From Piscinibacter sp. (lineage in GTDB: Bacteria > Pseudomonadota > Gammaproteobacteria > Burkholderiales > Burkholderiaceae_C), in assembly GCA_016706565.1 (NCBI GenBank), contig JADJJI010000005.1, forward strand, positions 310,001-374,000: a DNA stretch of 64,000 nt, in the 5' to 3' direction. Shown here in pieces: positions 20,218 to 27,518 of this stretch. The stretch's first letter is position 1. Every line of letters starts with the position of its first letter. A model generated the notes under the pieces. It saw only the letters and a list, made by a program, of their open reading frames with translations, did not search any database and had not been told where the DNA came from. Made by a program: the position numbers and the translations under genes.

Positions 20218-22320
20218 ATGTCGCCACATCGAATTCGCAGCTTCCTTCGATCTGCCTGCCTCGTCACCCTGGCCGCCCTGGGCCTCACGGCCTGCGGCGG
20301 AGGGGGAGGCTCCTCGGCACCACCGGGCACCGACAACCTGCTCTCGGTCTCGGCCAGCGGTGGGGGCCGCGTGGTGTCGGTGCCGGCCGGCATCGACTGC
20401 GGGGCGGCCTGTACCAGCCGCTTTGCGCCGACTGCCTCCGTCACCCTGACCGCGACGGCGGATACCGGGCGCGTGTTCAGTGGATGGGGCGGCGACTGCG
20501 CCGGCACCGCGGCGACATGCACCGTGACCATGCAGGCGGCACGCACGGTGACGGCGGGCTTCAATGCGCCCCCCGCACAGACCTTCACCCTGAACGTGGG
20601 CGTGACCGGAGGCGGCACGCTGCGTTCGCAGCCCGCCGGCATCGATTGCGGCGCCACCTGCAGCGCAGCGTTCACGTCCGGCGCCACGGTTTCGCTCAGT
20701 GCCACGCCCGCCGCGGGCCAGGTGCTCAGCGGATGGGGCGGCGCCTGCACCGGCGCAGGCACCACCTGCACCGTGACGATGAACCAGGCACGCAGCGTCA
20801 GCGTGGTGTTCTCGGCCGCGCCGCCGGTCCAGCGCACGCTGAGCGTGAGCCTGACCGGAGACGGCTCGGTGCGATCGCAACCGGTGGGCGTGGATTGCGG
20901 CGTTGCCTGCAGCGCCAGTTTCGGCGACGGCACCAGCGTCGTCCTGACCGCAACGCCCGCGACCGGGCAGCGGTTCTCGGGTTGGTCCGGCGCCTGTGCC
21001 GGAGCCGTGGCGACCTGCACGGTGGCCATGTCGCAGGACCGCAGCGTCGGTGCCACGTTTGCAGTGGCGTCAGCTGCGCCGGCCTGGCAGACCCCGCTGC
21101 TGCTCGAGGCGAGCGAAGACTTCGATGTGACGACCAGAGTGCTGACGGCGGTTTCGCCTGTCGGCGATGCGATCGTGATGTGGGAGCAGTCCGACGGCGT
21201 GCCCAACGGCAGCACTCGCAAGGTCTTCTCTCGCCGCTACGCGGCAGGCCAGGGCTGGGACGCGGCAGTCGTGGTGCCCAACCTCAGCGGCACCGGTACG
21301 CAGCGGCTGCTCGAGGGGCAGCTGTTGATGGACGCCGCGGGGACGGCCACGTGGCTGCGCCCGAACCTGGAGACTCGCCGCTTCACGGCGGCTGGCGGCT
21401 GGGGTGCTCCCTTCGTGCCGCCGCCTCGCAGCGGTGGCTTGCTCACGTCCGCCGTCATGGACGCGACGGGAGCCATCGGCGTGCTGATCTCGGGCTCGGA
21501 CGTCTACAACATCTCGCTGCCCGCCAACGCCAACAGCTGGCTCGCGTGGGCGCGGCTCGACACGGCCGGGAACCTGGTCACGGACAACGCCGCGGTGGCG
21601 ATCAGCGCCGACGGCACGGCCATGGCGATCTGGCGCGAGAGCAATCCGGGCGACGCCAACTACAGCGTCAAGGCGGCGCGCTACGTGCCGACTGCCGGCG
21701 GCTGGCAAGCACCGCAGTCGATCGACAACAGCTTCGACAACGTCAATCCGGACAGCCCCATGCGCGTCGCCATGGATGCCGCTGGAAACGCGATCGCGGT
21801 CTGGCACCAGGGCAACTCGATCTACACCAACGTCTTCAGCGCGACGAGCGGTTGGGGTGCAGCCGCCTCGGTCGATGTCAATGCAGTCAGCTCGGTCTTC
21901 TCGGCGAGGATCCGACTCGTCATGACGCCCACAGGCCGGGCCGTCGTTGCATGGAACAGCGGCATATTCGCGATCAAGTCGATGCAGTACACGCCGGGTT
22001 CCGGCTTCTCGGCTCCGGCCCTGGTGAACTCCTACGGCATCGACTCCGGACTGGGCCTCGACGCCGATGGCAACGCCGTGATCGTGTACGTCGCGCCCGA
22101 CCGGTGGCCGTCCCCGACCACCGACTCGGACGTCTACTCGCGGCGTTTGACCTGGGGTGGCGCCTGGAGCGACGCGGTGGCGATCGAACCGCTGGACGGT
22201 CGAGGTGCCGATGCCTTCTCGGCGTTCAACCAGGACGGCAAGGGCGCCGCTGCATGGGTTCGCGGCGACGCGCCCGGCAGCAGCAGCCGCAAGAGCCTTT
22301 GGGTGAACGTGCTGCGCTGA
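20218..22320 (+). CDS. lipoprotein with three InlB-like beta repeats and a C-terminal repeat domain
   Basis: A 700-aa surface lipoprotein. Signal MSPHRIRSFLRSACLVTLAALGLTAC has a lipobox, then GGGGGSS. Residues about 40-290 hold three ~78-aa repeats, each ending in a SGWxGxCxGxxxxCTVxM motif with paired cysteines (GWGGDCAGTAATCTVTM, GWGGACTGAGTTCTVTM, GWSGACAGAVATCTVAM), the divergent InlB B-repeat type used in adhesins. The C-terminal ~400 residues contain repeating blade-like units (GNAIAVWHQGNSIYTN, GTAMAIWRES, GRAVVAWNSG) suggestive of a beta-propeller. Probable adhesion or carbohydrate contact. Start ATG 20218 lies after the operator region. Confidence 0.85.
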   Translation: MSPHRIRSFLRSACLVTLAALGLTACGGGGGSSAPPGTDNLLSVSASGGGRVVSVPAGIDCGAACTSRFAPTASVTLTATADTGRVFSGWGGDCAGTAATCTVTMQAARTVTAGFNAPPAQTFTLNVGVTGGGTLRSQPAGIDCGATCSAAFTSGATVSLSATPAAGQVLSGWGGACTGAGTTCTVTMNQARSVSVVFSAAPPVQRTLSVSLTGDGSVRSQPVGVDCGVACSASFGDGTSVVLTATPATGQRFSGWSGACAGAVATCTVAMSQDRSVGATFAVASAAPAWQTPLLLEASEDFDVTTRVLTAVSPVGDAIVMWEQSDGVPNGSTRKVFSRRYAAGQGWDAAVVVPNLSGTGTQRLLEGQLLMDAAGTATWLRPNLETRRFTAAGGWGAPFVPPPRSGGLLTSAVMDATGAIGVLISGSDVYNISLPANANSWLAWARLDTAGNLVTDNAAVAISADGTAMAIWRESNPGDANYSVKAARYVPTAGGWQAPQSIDNSFDNVNPDSPMRVAMDAAGNAIAVWHQGNSIYTNVFSATSGWGAAASVDVNAVSSVFSARIRLVMTPTGRAVVAWNSGIFAIKSMQYTPGSGFSAPALVNSYGIDSGLGLDADGNAVIVYVAPDRWPSPTTDSDVYSRRLTWGGAWSDAVAIEPLDGRGADAFSAFNQDGKGAAAWVRGDAPGSSSRKSLWVNVLR

Positions 22321-22340
22321 GCTGGCCGGACCCTGCCCAC

Positions 22341-22368
22341 GCCGGCGGCTGCTGCGCGAGCCGCCGGC
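22341..22368 (+). terminator. terminator-like hairpin and tetranucleotide repeat
   Basis: GCCGGCGGCT (22341-22350), an 8-nt loop and AGCCGCCGGC (22359-22368) form a perfect 10-bp stem after the repeat lipoprotein. It is followed by TTCATTCATT then CACT repeats (22371-22394), a short tetranucleotide microsatellite just upstream of the next ribosome site. Confidence 0.6.
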
Positions 22369-22402
22369 GCTTCATTCATTCACTCACTCACTCAGGATCA
22401 AC

Positions 22403-22708
22403 ATGAAAGCCACTCATCTCATCAGCCTGCTGGTCATGGCAGGCACAGCATCCGGCTGCGCATCGCTCGCCGTGACGGACGAAGCCATTGTCGACCGGAC
22501 GGCCTTCGCGCTCGGCCTGGACAAAGCGGCGTTCACTATCAGCGGCCGCGTCGACGAAGGAACGACGACCCGCTATGCGGTTCGCACCCGCTCGGGCCAG
22601 GACTACAACTGCTTCGTCGGCGGTTCATTCAGCGTGCTGGGCCGAAGCGTGTCGGAAGCCATCTGCACGAAGAAGGGCGAAGTGGCCCGCAACCCCTTGC
22701 TGCGTTGA
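22403..22708 (+). CDS. small lipoprotein (101 aa)
   Basis: Signal MKATHLISLLVMAGTASGC with lipobox ASGC, then a compact domain (VTDEAIVDRTAFALGLDKAAFTISGRVDEGTTTRYAVRTRSGQDYNCFVGGSF). A hairpin CCGGCTGCC/GGCAGCCGG at 22714-22739 follows the stop and probably ends the transcript. Function unknown. Confidence 0.75.
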   Translation: MKATHLISLLVMAGTASGCASLAVTDEAIVDRTAFALGLDKAAFTISGRVDEGTTTRYAVRTRSGQDYNCFVGGSFSVLGRSVSEAICTKKGEVARNPLLR

Positions 22709-22713
22709 CGCTG

Positions 22714-22739
22714 CCGGCTGCCGTCGCTGCGGCAGCCGG
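22714..22739 (+). terminator. GC hairpin after small lipoprotein gene
   Basis: CCGGCTGCC (22714-22722), 8-nt loop, GGCAGCCGG (22731-22739); perfect 9-bp stem, no T tract. Confidence 0.5.
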
Positions 22740-22753
22740 GGCACGGAGCTCCC

Positions 22754-23197
22754 ATGAGAACCTACCCCTTCATCTCGTTGCCCGAATCGCTCGTCGTGAT
22801 GCGAGTCTGCGTCGCGGCCTTGTTCATGGCGCATGCCGTGGTGCGGATTGCCAACGGTTCGATCCCCGGCTTCGGGGCGTTTCTCGAGAGGCTCGGCTTC
22901 CCGTCCGGTGTCGCGGTGGTGTGGGCCATTACGGCCGTCGAAATCGTCGCCGGCACCTTGATGGCGCTCGGCTGGCGGGCTCGCTGGATGGCCAGCGCCC
23001 TGTTCGTCATCGTCGCCGTGGGCATCCTGCTGATCCATCGCCGCTTCGGATGGTTCGTGGGCGAGCACGGCACGGGTGGCAGCGAGTACAGCGTGTCGCT
23101 GATGGTGTCTTTGCTGGTGATCGCCGCGGCCGACAGGCCTGCGGCCTCGCCCCACTCGGAGCGAACAAACCATGCATCTGTTGTTGGTGGAAGATGA
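22754..23197 (+). CDS. DoxX-family membrane protein
   Basis: A 147-aa inner membrane protein with about four helices: VVMRVCVAALFMAHAVVRI, VAVVWAITAVEIVAGTLMALGW, WMASALFVIVAVGILLIHRRFG and YSVSLMVSLLVIAAA. DoxX/DoxD proteins are linked to thiosulfate:quinone oxidoreductase or to redox stress, but most are uncharacterised. The end overlaps the response-regulator start by 26 bases, so the two are translationally coupled. Confidence 0.82.
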   Translation: MRTYPFISLPESLVVMRVCVAALFMAHAVVRIANGSIPGFGAFLERLGFPSGVAVVWAITAVEIVAGTLMALGWRARWMASALFVIVAVGILLIHRRFGWFVGEHGTGGSEYSVSLMVSLLVIAAADRPAASPHSERTNHASVVGGR

Positions 23198-23849
23198 CCT
23201 GGAACTCGGTGCGGAGCTCCAGCGGGCCCTGTCGGGCTACGGGCTCACGAGCGAGTGGGTCCGCGGCACCCGGCATGCTCGAGCGATGACCGAGGGCGAG
23301 TGCGACGACGACACGCCGCACTTCGCCTGCGTTCTGCTCGACTCGAGGCTGCCCGATGGCGATGGCATCGACCTGCTCGTGCACTGGCGCCGGCGCAGCA
23401 TCTCGATGCCTGTCATCGTGATGTCGGCCCGCGACGCTGTGGAGTTGCGCGTCGCGGCGCTGGACGCCGGTGCGGACGACTACGTCATCAAACCTTGCGC
23501 GCCCGTCGAGATCGCCTCCCGCATTCGCGCGGTGGTCCGCCGAACGGCGGGGCAGGCCTCGCAGCTCTGGAACGTGGGCGCCCTGCGGATCGCCACCGGC
23601 ACGCGAGAAGTCCGCGTCGACGGCGAAATCTTGCCCCTGTCGCCCAAGGAGTACCAGATCGTCGTGGAACTGGCCAGGCTGCCGGGCGAGACGGTGTCGA
23701 AGCAGCGCCTGGCGCGGGCCGTGGCGCCGTTGTCCGAGCCGCTCGAGTTCAGTGCGCTCGAGTGGCATATCCACAATCTGCGCCGCAAGATCGGCACCCA
23801 GCTCATTCGCACCGTGCGTGGCGTCGGCTATTGCCTGGTGAATGACTGA
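23172..23849 (+). CDS. OmpR/PhoB-family response regulator
   Basis: A 225-aa two-component regulator. Receiver (1-120) has acidic EDD at 7-9, phospho-acceptor D57 (VLLDSRLPDGDG), and K107 (DDYVIKP). The C-terminal winged helix (about 135-225) shows LSPKEYQIVVELARLPGETVSKQRLARAV and LRRKIGTQLIRTVRGVGYCLV, typical for DNA-binding OmpR domains. No sensor kinase follows; on the other strand a MoaD gene begins the next block, so the kinase must be elsewhere. Confidence 0.93.
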   Translation: MHLLLVEDDLELGAELQRALSGYGLTSEWVRGTRHARAMTEGECDDDTPHFACVLLDSRLPDGDGIDLLVHWRRRSISMPVIVMSARDAVELRVAALDAGADDYVIKPCAPVEIASRIRAVVRRTAGQASQLWNVGALRIATGTREVRVDGEILPLSPKEYQIVVELARLPGETVSKQRLARAVAPLSEPLEFSALEWHIHNLRRKIGTQLIRTVRGVGYCLVND

Positions 23850-24012
23850 GGCTCTCGGGCTGCCCACAGGGCAGCCGTCCGACGCGGGCCCGGCCCGCCA
23901 TCGAGCAGATTGCGGCGGTGGCCGGCAGGCTGGCGGAACCCGGCAGACGGCACTTCACAGTGCGCGTCTTGCAGGCAAAGGTCGGTGCGCCAGACCACCA
24001 ACGGCGGCGCGT

Positions 24013-24270
24013 TCAACCGCCGCTGAGCGCGAGCACGACGGCCACGAAGTCGTCGGGTTGCAGCGCGTGGCCGAGATCGCGCACACACAGGCCGTTGACG
24101 AAGACGCGCATGTTCGGCCGCAGCTGGTCCTGCTCGTCGACCACGCGGAAGCGCAGCCCGGGGAAGCGGCGGTCGAGGTCGGCAAACAGCCCGAGCAGCG
24201 TGTCGCCGGTCGCCTCCACATGCGTCTCGCCCGTGTAGGAGCGCAGCGCCCCCGGAATCAACACGTTCAT
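24013..24270 (-). CDS. MoaD/ThiS-family sulfur-carrier-like protein
   Basis: An 85-aa ubiquitin-fold protein (MNVLIPGALRSYTGETHVEATGDTLLGLFADLDRRFPGLRFRVVDEQDQLRPNMRVFVNG) ending in the diagnostic ...LALSGG. The C-terminal GG is adenylated and thiocarboxylated in true sulfur carriers. Its start overlaps the stop of the BNR-repeat gene (ATGA). Pairing of a MoaD-like gene with a sialidase-like propeller gene is a recurrent bacterial arrangement of unknown role; a link to molybdopterin synthesis is not implied. Confidence 0.85.
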   Translation of the reverse strand: MNVLIPGALRSYTGETHVEATGDTLLGLFADLDRRFPGLRFRVVDEQDQLRPNMRVFVNGLCVRDLGHALQPDDFVAVVLALSGG

Positions 24271-25406
24271 GCGAGCGCGGCCACTTCCACCGCGTAGATC
24301 TCGGGCAGGTGGCGGGCGATGTTGACCCAGCGTGCGCCGCCCTCGTGGCCGACCCACAACTCGCCGCTGGTGGTGCCCAGGTACAGCGCCGGCTCCGGCA
24401 GCCCATCGGCCGTCATCGCCTGGCGCTTGACGGTCCACCAGGCCTGCTGCTGCGGCAGGCCCTGGTCGAGCCGTTGCCAGGTCCGGCCACCGTCACGCGT
24501 CACGTAGGCGGCCGGGCGGCCCGCCGGGCTGGTGCGCGGCCAGACGTCGGTGCCATCCATCGGGAACACCCAGGCCGTGTCGGGATCGCGCGGGTGCACG
24601 ACCATCGGGAAGCCGATGTCGCCCACGTCCGCGGGCATGCCGCGGCCGATGCGCTGCCAGGCCTTGCCGGGCCGGTCGAGCCGATAGATGCCGCAGTGGT
24701 TCTGCTGGTACAGGCGGTCGGGGTTGCCGGGGCAGATGCGCACGCAGTGCGGGTCGTGGAAGGTCACGGTGGCCGCATCGAAGCCGCCCACCACCTCCAT
24801 GCCCTCGATCAGCGTCGTCCAGCTTCGGCCCGCGTCGCGCGACTCGTGCACACCACCGCCCGACATGCCGAACAGCAGGTGCGCCGGGTCGCGCGGGTCG
24901 ACGGTGATGGAATGCAGCTTCGGGCCGTCGGGCGTGCCGTCCTGCACCGTGCCCATCCACTCGCGGAACTGCGGATCGTCGTTGACGGCGGGCAGCGGCA
25001 CCCAGGTGATGCCGCCGTCCTCGGATCGGAACAGGCCCTGCGGCGAGGTGCCGGCATACCAGCTGTCGCGTTCGCCGGCGTGGCCCGGCGTCAGCCAGAA
25101 GGTGTGGTCGACGGAGCGTGCCGGCAGGCCGTTCGTCGGCTTGGCGAAGGCCGGAGGCTGGCTCGCCTCTTTCCAGGTGGCACCCAGGTCGGTGGAGCGG
25201 AACACCGTCGGGCCGAGGTGGCCAGTCTTCGCCGCCGCCAGCAGGGTGCGGCCGTCGCGCGGGTCGAGCTGCACGTGGCTGATGGTGTGGCCCAGGAAGT
25301 GCGGGCCGTCGACCGTCCAGGCGCCGCGCTGCGTGTCGCCGTGGAACAGCCAGGCGCCCTTGCGCGTGGCCACCATCAGCACCAGGCGGGTTGGCGATGC
25401 GTTCAT
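24267..25406 (-). CDS. BNR/sialidase-like beta-propeller protein
   Basis: A 379-aa protein without signal peptide. Several Asp-box/BNR units are visible: FRSTDLGATWKEA (about 69-81), FRSEDGGITWVPL (about 126-138), HESRDAGRSWTTL (about 187-199) and VTRDGGRTWQRL (about 303-314), giving a six- or seven-blade propeller as in exo-alpha-sialidases and YCF48-like proteins. The catalytic Arg triad of sialidases was not identified, so enzymatic activity is unproven. Coupled to the MoaD-like gene. Confidence 0.82.
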   Translation of the reverse strand: MNASPTRLVLMVATRKGAWLFHGDTQRGAWTVDGPHFLGHTISHVQLDPRDGRTLLAAAKTGHLGPTVFRSTDLGATWKEASQPPAFAKPTNGLPARSVDHTFWLTPGHAGERDSWYAGTSPQGLFRSEDGGITWVPLPAVNDDPQFREWMGTVQDGTPDGPKLHSITVDPRDPAHLLFGMSGGGVHESRDAGRSWTTLIEGMEVVGGFDAATVTFHDPHCVRICPGNPDRLYQQNHCGIYRLDRPGKAWQRIGRGMPADVGDIGFPMVVHPRDPDTAWVFPMDGTDVWPRTSPAGRPAAYVTRDGGRTWQRLDQGLPQQQAWWTVKRQAMTADGLPEPALYLGTTSGELWVGHEGGARWVNIARHLPEIYAVEVAALA

Positions 25407-25617
25407 GAAAGTCCTTCCGTGAAGGCTGCCACCGTGCAGCGCGGTGAAGCGGAAGTCTGCGCTTCAGGTTCGCGACGAACAAGTCTGCGGCGGATCGACA
25501 CGCGTTGGCAGCGCGTCGTGTCCGGGTCTGCTGCATGATGGCGTGGAACCGGGTGCGCGAGTCGCCTGGCGAGGCCAGATCCATTCGAGATCGCGCGGGG
25601 AGTCCATCGTGCACAAG

Positions 25618-26559
25618 ATGCTGATCGCGGTGTGGGCCATGGCCGCTGCCCTGCAATGCGCGCCGGCCTGGCCCGCGGACGCCGCGTCGGCGCCCGCGGG
25701 TGGGGCGACTCGCGGCTGCGACGCCTGCCCCGAGATGGTGTCGATTCCCGGCGGCGAGTTCGTGATGGGCAGCCCGGCCGGCGAGCGCGATCGAGACGAC
25801 GATGAATTGCCGCAGCGGCAGGTGCGGGTCAAGCCCTTCGCGCTCGGCAAGACCGAAGTGACGGTCGCGCAGTGGCGGCAGTTCACGCTCGCCAGCGGCT
25901 ACCTGACCGAGGCCGAGCGCAACCTCTACGAACCGGGCTGCTTCACCTGGGAGCCGCAGCGGCCCGAGTGGGCGTGGCGCGCCGGCCGCAGCTGGCCCGA
26001 TCCGGGCTGGGGCCAGAAGGACGACGAACCCGTGGTCTGCATCAGCTGGTCGGACGCGCAGGCCTACGTGCGCTGGCTCGACCAGCGCAGCGGCGTCAAA
26101 GGCTGGCGGCTGCCCACCGAGGCGGAGTGGGAGTACGCGGCACGCGCCGGCAGCACGACCCGCTGGCCGTGGGGAGACGACGCTGACCTGCTTTGCGAGC
26201 ATTCCAACGGCACCGACAGGACCAAGGGGCCGAACAGCCGCACCTGGAGCGACGCTCGCGTCTGCAGGGACGGCCACTGGTACACCGCGCCGGTGGGCCG
26301 CTACCGGCCCAATGCCTGGGGCCTGCACGACATGCTGGGCAATGTGTGGGAATGGGTGCAGGACTGCTACCTGCCGTACACCGGCGCGCCGAACGATGGC
26401 AGTGCCCACGAAACGAAGGGCTGCAAGGGCCGCGTGGTGCGCGGCGGAGCCTGGGACGATCACATCGACGTGCTGCGCTCGGCCGAGCGCTTCTGGCTCG
26501 GCGCGGGGAACCGCAACAACAACATCGGGCTGCGGGTGGCCAGGACCTTGCCGCCCTAG
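25618..26559 (+). CDS. SUMF1/formylglycine-generating-enzyme-like protein
   Basis: A 313-aa exported protein (signal MLIAVWAMAAALQCAPAWPADAAS; GTG 25609 is an alternative start). The FGE-sulfatase domain spans about 40-310: MVSIPGGEFVMGSPAGERDRDDDELPQRQVRVKPFALGKTEVTVAQW, WRLPTEAEWEYAARAGS, PNAWGLHDMLGNVWEWVQDCY and RVVRGGAWDDHIDVLRSAERF. This fold includes copper-dependent formylglycine generators, EgtB-like and PvdO-like enzymes. The twin cysteines of true FGE near the C terminus are not seen, so the reaction is unknown. It stands alone. Confidence 0.88.
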   Translation: MLIAVWAMAAALQCAPAWPADAASAPAGGATRGCDACPEMVSIPGGEFVMGSPAGERDRDDDELPQRQVRVKPFALGKTEVTVAQWRQFTLASGYLTEAERNLYEPGCFTWEPQRPEWAWRAGRSWPDPGWGQKDDEPVVCISWSDAQAYVRWLDQRSGVKGWRLPTEAEWEYAARAGSTTRWPWGDDADLLCEHSNGTDRTKGPNSRTWSDARVCRDGHWYTAPVGRYRPNAWGLHDMLGNVWEWVQDCYLPYTGAPNDGSAHETKGCKGRVVRGGAWDDHIDVLRSAERFWLGAGNRNNNIGLRVARTLPP

Positions 26560-26575
26560 CGATTCAGACTGCGTG

Positions 26576-26842
26576 TCAGACGCGGCGTGCCAGCGGCCCG
26601 AGCGTGGCGCGCTCGAGTGCGACCACGACATGCTCGAAATCTCGCGACTCGAGCATCGAGTTCGGGATGAGGCCGGCCTTGACGGCGCCGGCGTGGCTTG
26701 CGCGCAAGGCATCGAAGGGCATCGCGGCCACCTGCTTGCCGGCTGTCCAGGCCGACGTGAAGCTGTCGACCAACCAGGGTTGCGCGGACGAGGTTCGGTC
26801 CGCGAAGCCTTGCGTCATCGGGAAGGTCCGGGTCATGCGCAT
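26576..26842 (-). CDS. small conserved protein (88 aa)
   Basis: MRMTRTFPMTQGFADRTSSAQPWLVDSFTSAWTAGKQVAAMPFDALRASHAGAVKAGLIPNSMLESRDFEHVVVALERATLGPLARRV. No domain is recognised; the composition is that of a structured soluble protein. It is 11 bases downstream of the DUF3563 gene on the same strand, so the two are probably co-transcribed. Confidence 0.55.
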   Translation of the reverse strand: MRMTRTFPMTQGFADRTSSAQPWLVDSFTSAWTAGKQVAAMPFDALRASHAGAVKAGLIPNSMLESRDFEHVVVALERATLGPLARRV

Positions 26843-26853
26843 GGCAGGCTCCT

Positions 26854-27036
26854 TCAGCGAGCGTACAGGCCGTGGACGATCGGTGACCAGTTCTTGCGGC
26901 CGCGTTCGTCGATTTCACGCATCCGGCGTTCGAGGTCGTAGATGTCGACAGACGCCGCCATGTAGGCCTCGTCGCGATCCCTTTGGGATTCGACCGAGGG
27001 GAGGAGGGACTTCAGGAGTTTCAGCAGGTTCGTCAT
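26854..27036 (-). CDS. DUF3563-family protein (60 aa)
   Basis: MTNLLKLLKSLLPSVESQRDRDEAYMAASVDIYDLERRMREIDERGRK is the hallmark of DUF3563, a short helical protein family widespread in Burkholderiales. An amphipathic N-terminal helix is followed by a charged helix. Function unknown; it supports the taxonomic assignment. Confidence 0.88.
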   Translation of the reverse strand: MTNLLKLLKSLLPSVESQRDRDEAYMAASVDIYDLERRMREIDERGRKNWSPIVHGLYAR

Positions 27037-27224
27037 GATCGTTGTGGGCCCTGCGCGGGAGCGAGGGTAACCTAGGGTTTCTACTTAGTCCATTGTCCAC
27101 CGGGATGGTTCCGGTGATCGATGGAAGTAGCCCTCTAATTGCTGACTCACTCAGTCTAGGTGTGAGTGAACGCTGACAACGAATGCAATGACAGGCAACG
27201 ATACGCACCGTACCGGCGCGCTCA

Positions 27225-27425
27225 TCAGTGGAGGGCGCTGCGATCGCCTTCGTCCGTGCAGGCGCAGTTGACGATCAGGGCGTCGAAGGTCACCTCGTTG
27301 CCGCAGCCCGGGCAACGGCACGACATCGTGCGGGCGCGCGGCGAGCCCGACGCCACTTCGGGCAGGCCGACGAGCGAGGCCACGGTCGTGGCGTTCGATT
27401 CCGGTGCAAGTGTCTGCAGTTCCAT
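27225..27425 (-). CDS. small zinc-ribbon-like protein
   Basis: A 66-aa protein from ATG 27425 (MELQTLAPESNATTVASLVGLPE) with CRCPGCGNEVTFDALIVNCAC near the C terminus, whose C-x-C-x2-C and C-x-C groups could bind one zinc. No named family. It stands between DUF3563 and the kinase gene with no clear partner. Confidence 0.6.
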   Translation of the reverse strand: MELQTLAPESNATTVASLVGLPEVASGSPRARTMSCRCPGCGNEVTFDALIVNCACTDEGDRSALH

Positions 27426-27518
27426 GGCGGCTCTCCCTGTGGATGTGGGGCCCAGTGTGCGCGTCGGCTTGTGGCGCGCCATCCCCGCGTCTGCGGGCCG
27501 CTGACCCCCTAGAAGCGC

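Noticed and set aside
22371-22394. Tetranucleotide repeat as a phase-variation tract
   Set aside because: It lies upstream of the ribosome site, is short and imperfect, and does not sit in a coding region or between promoter boxes that I can identify.
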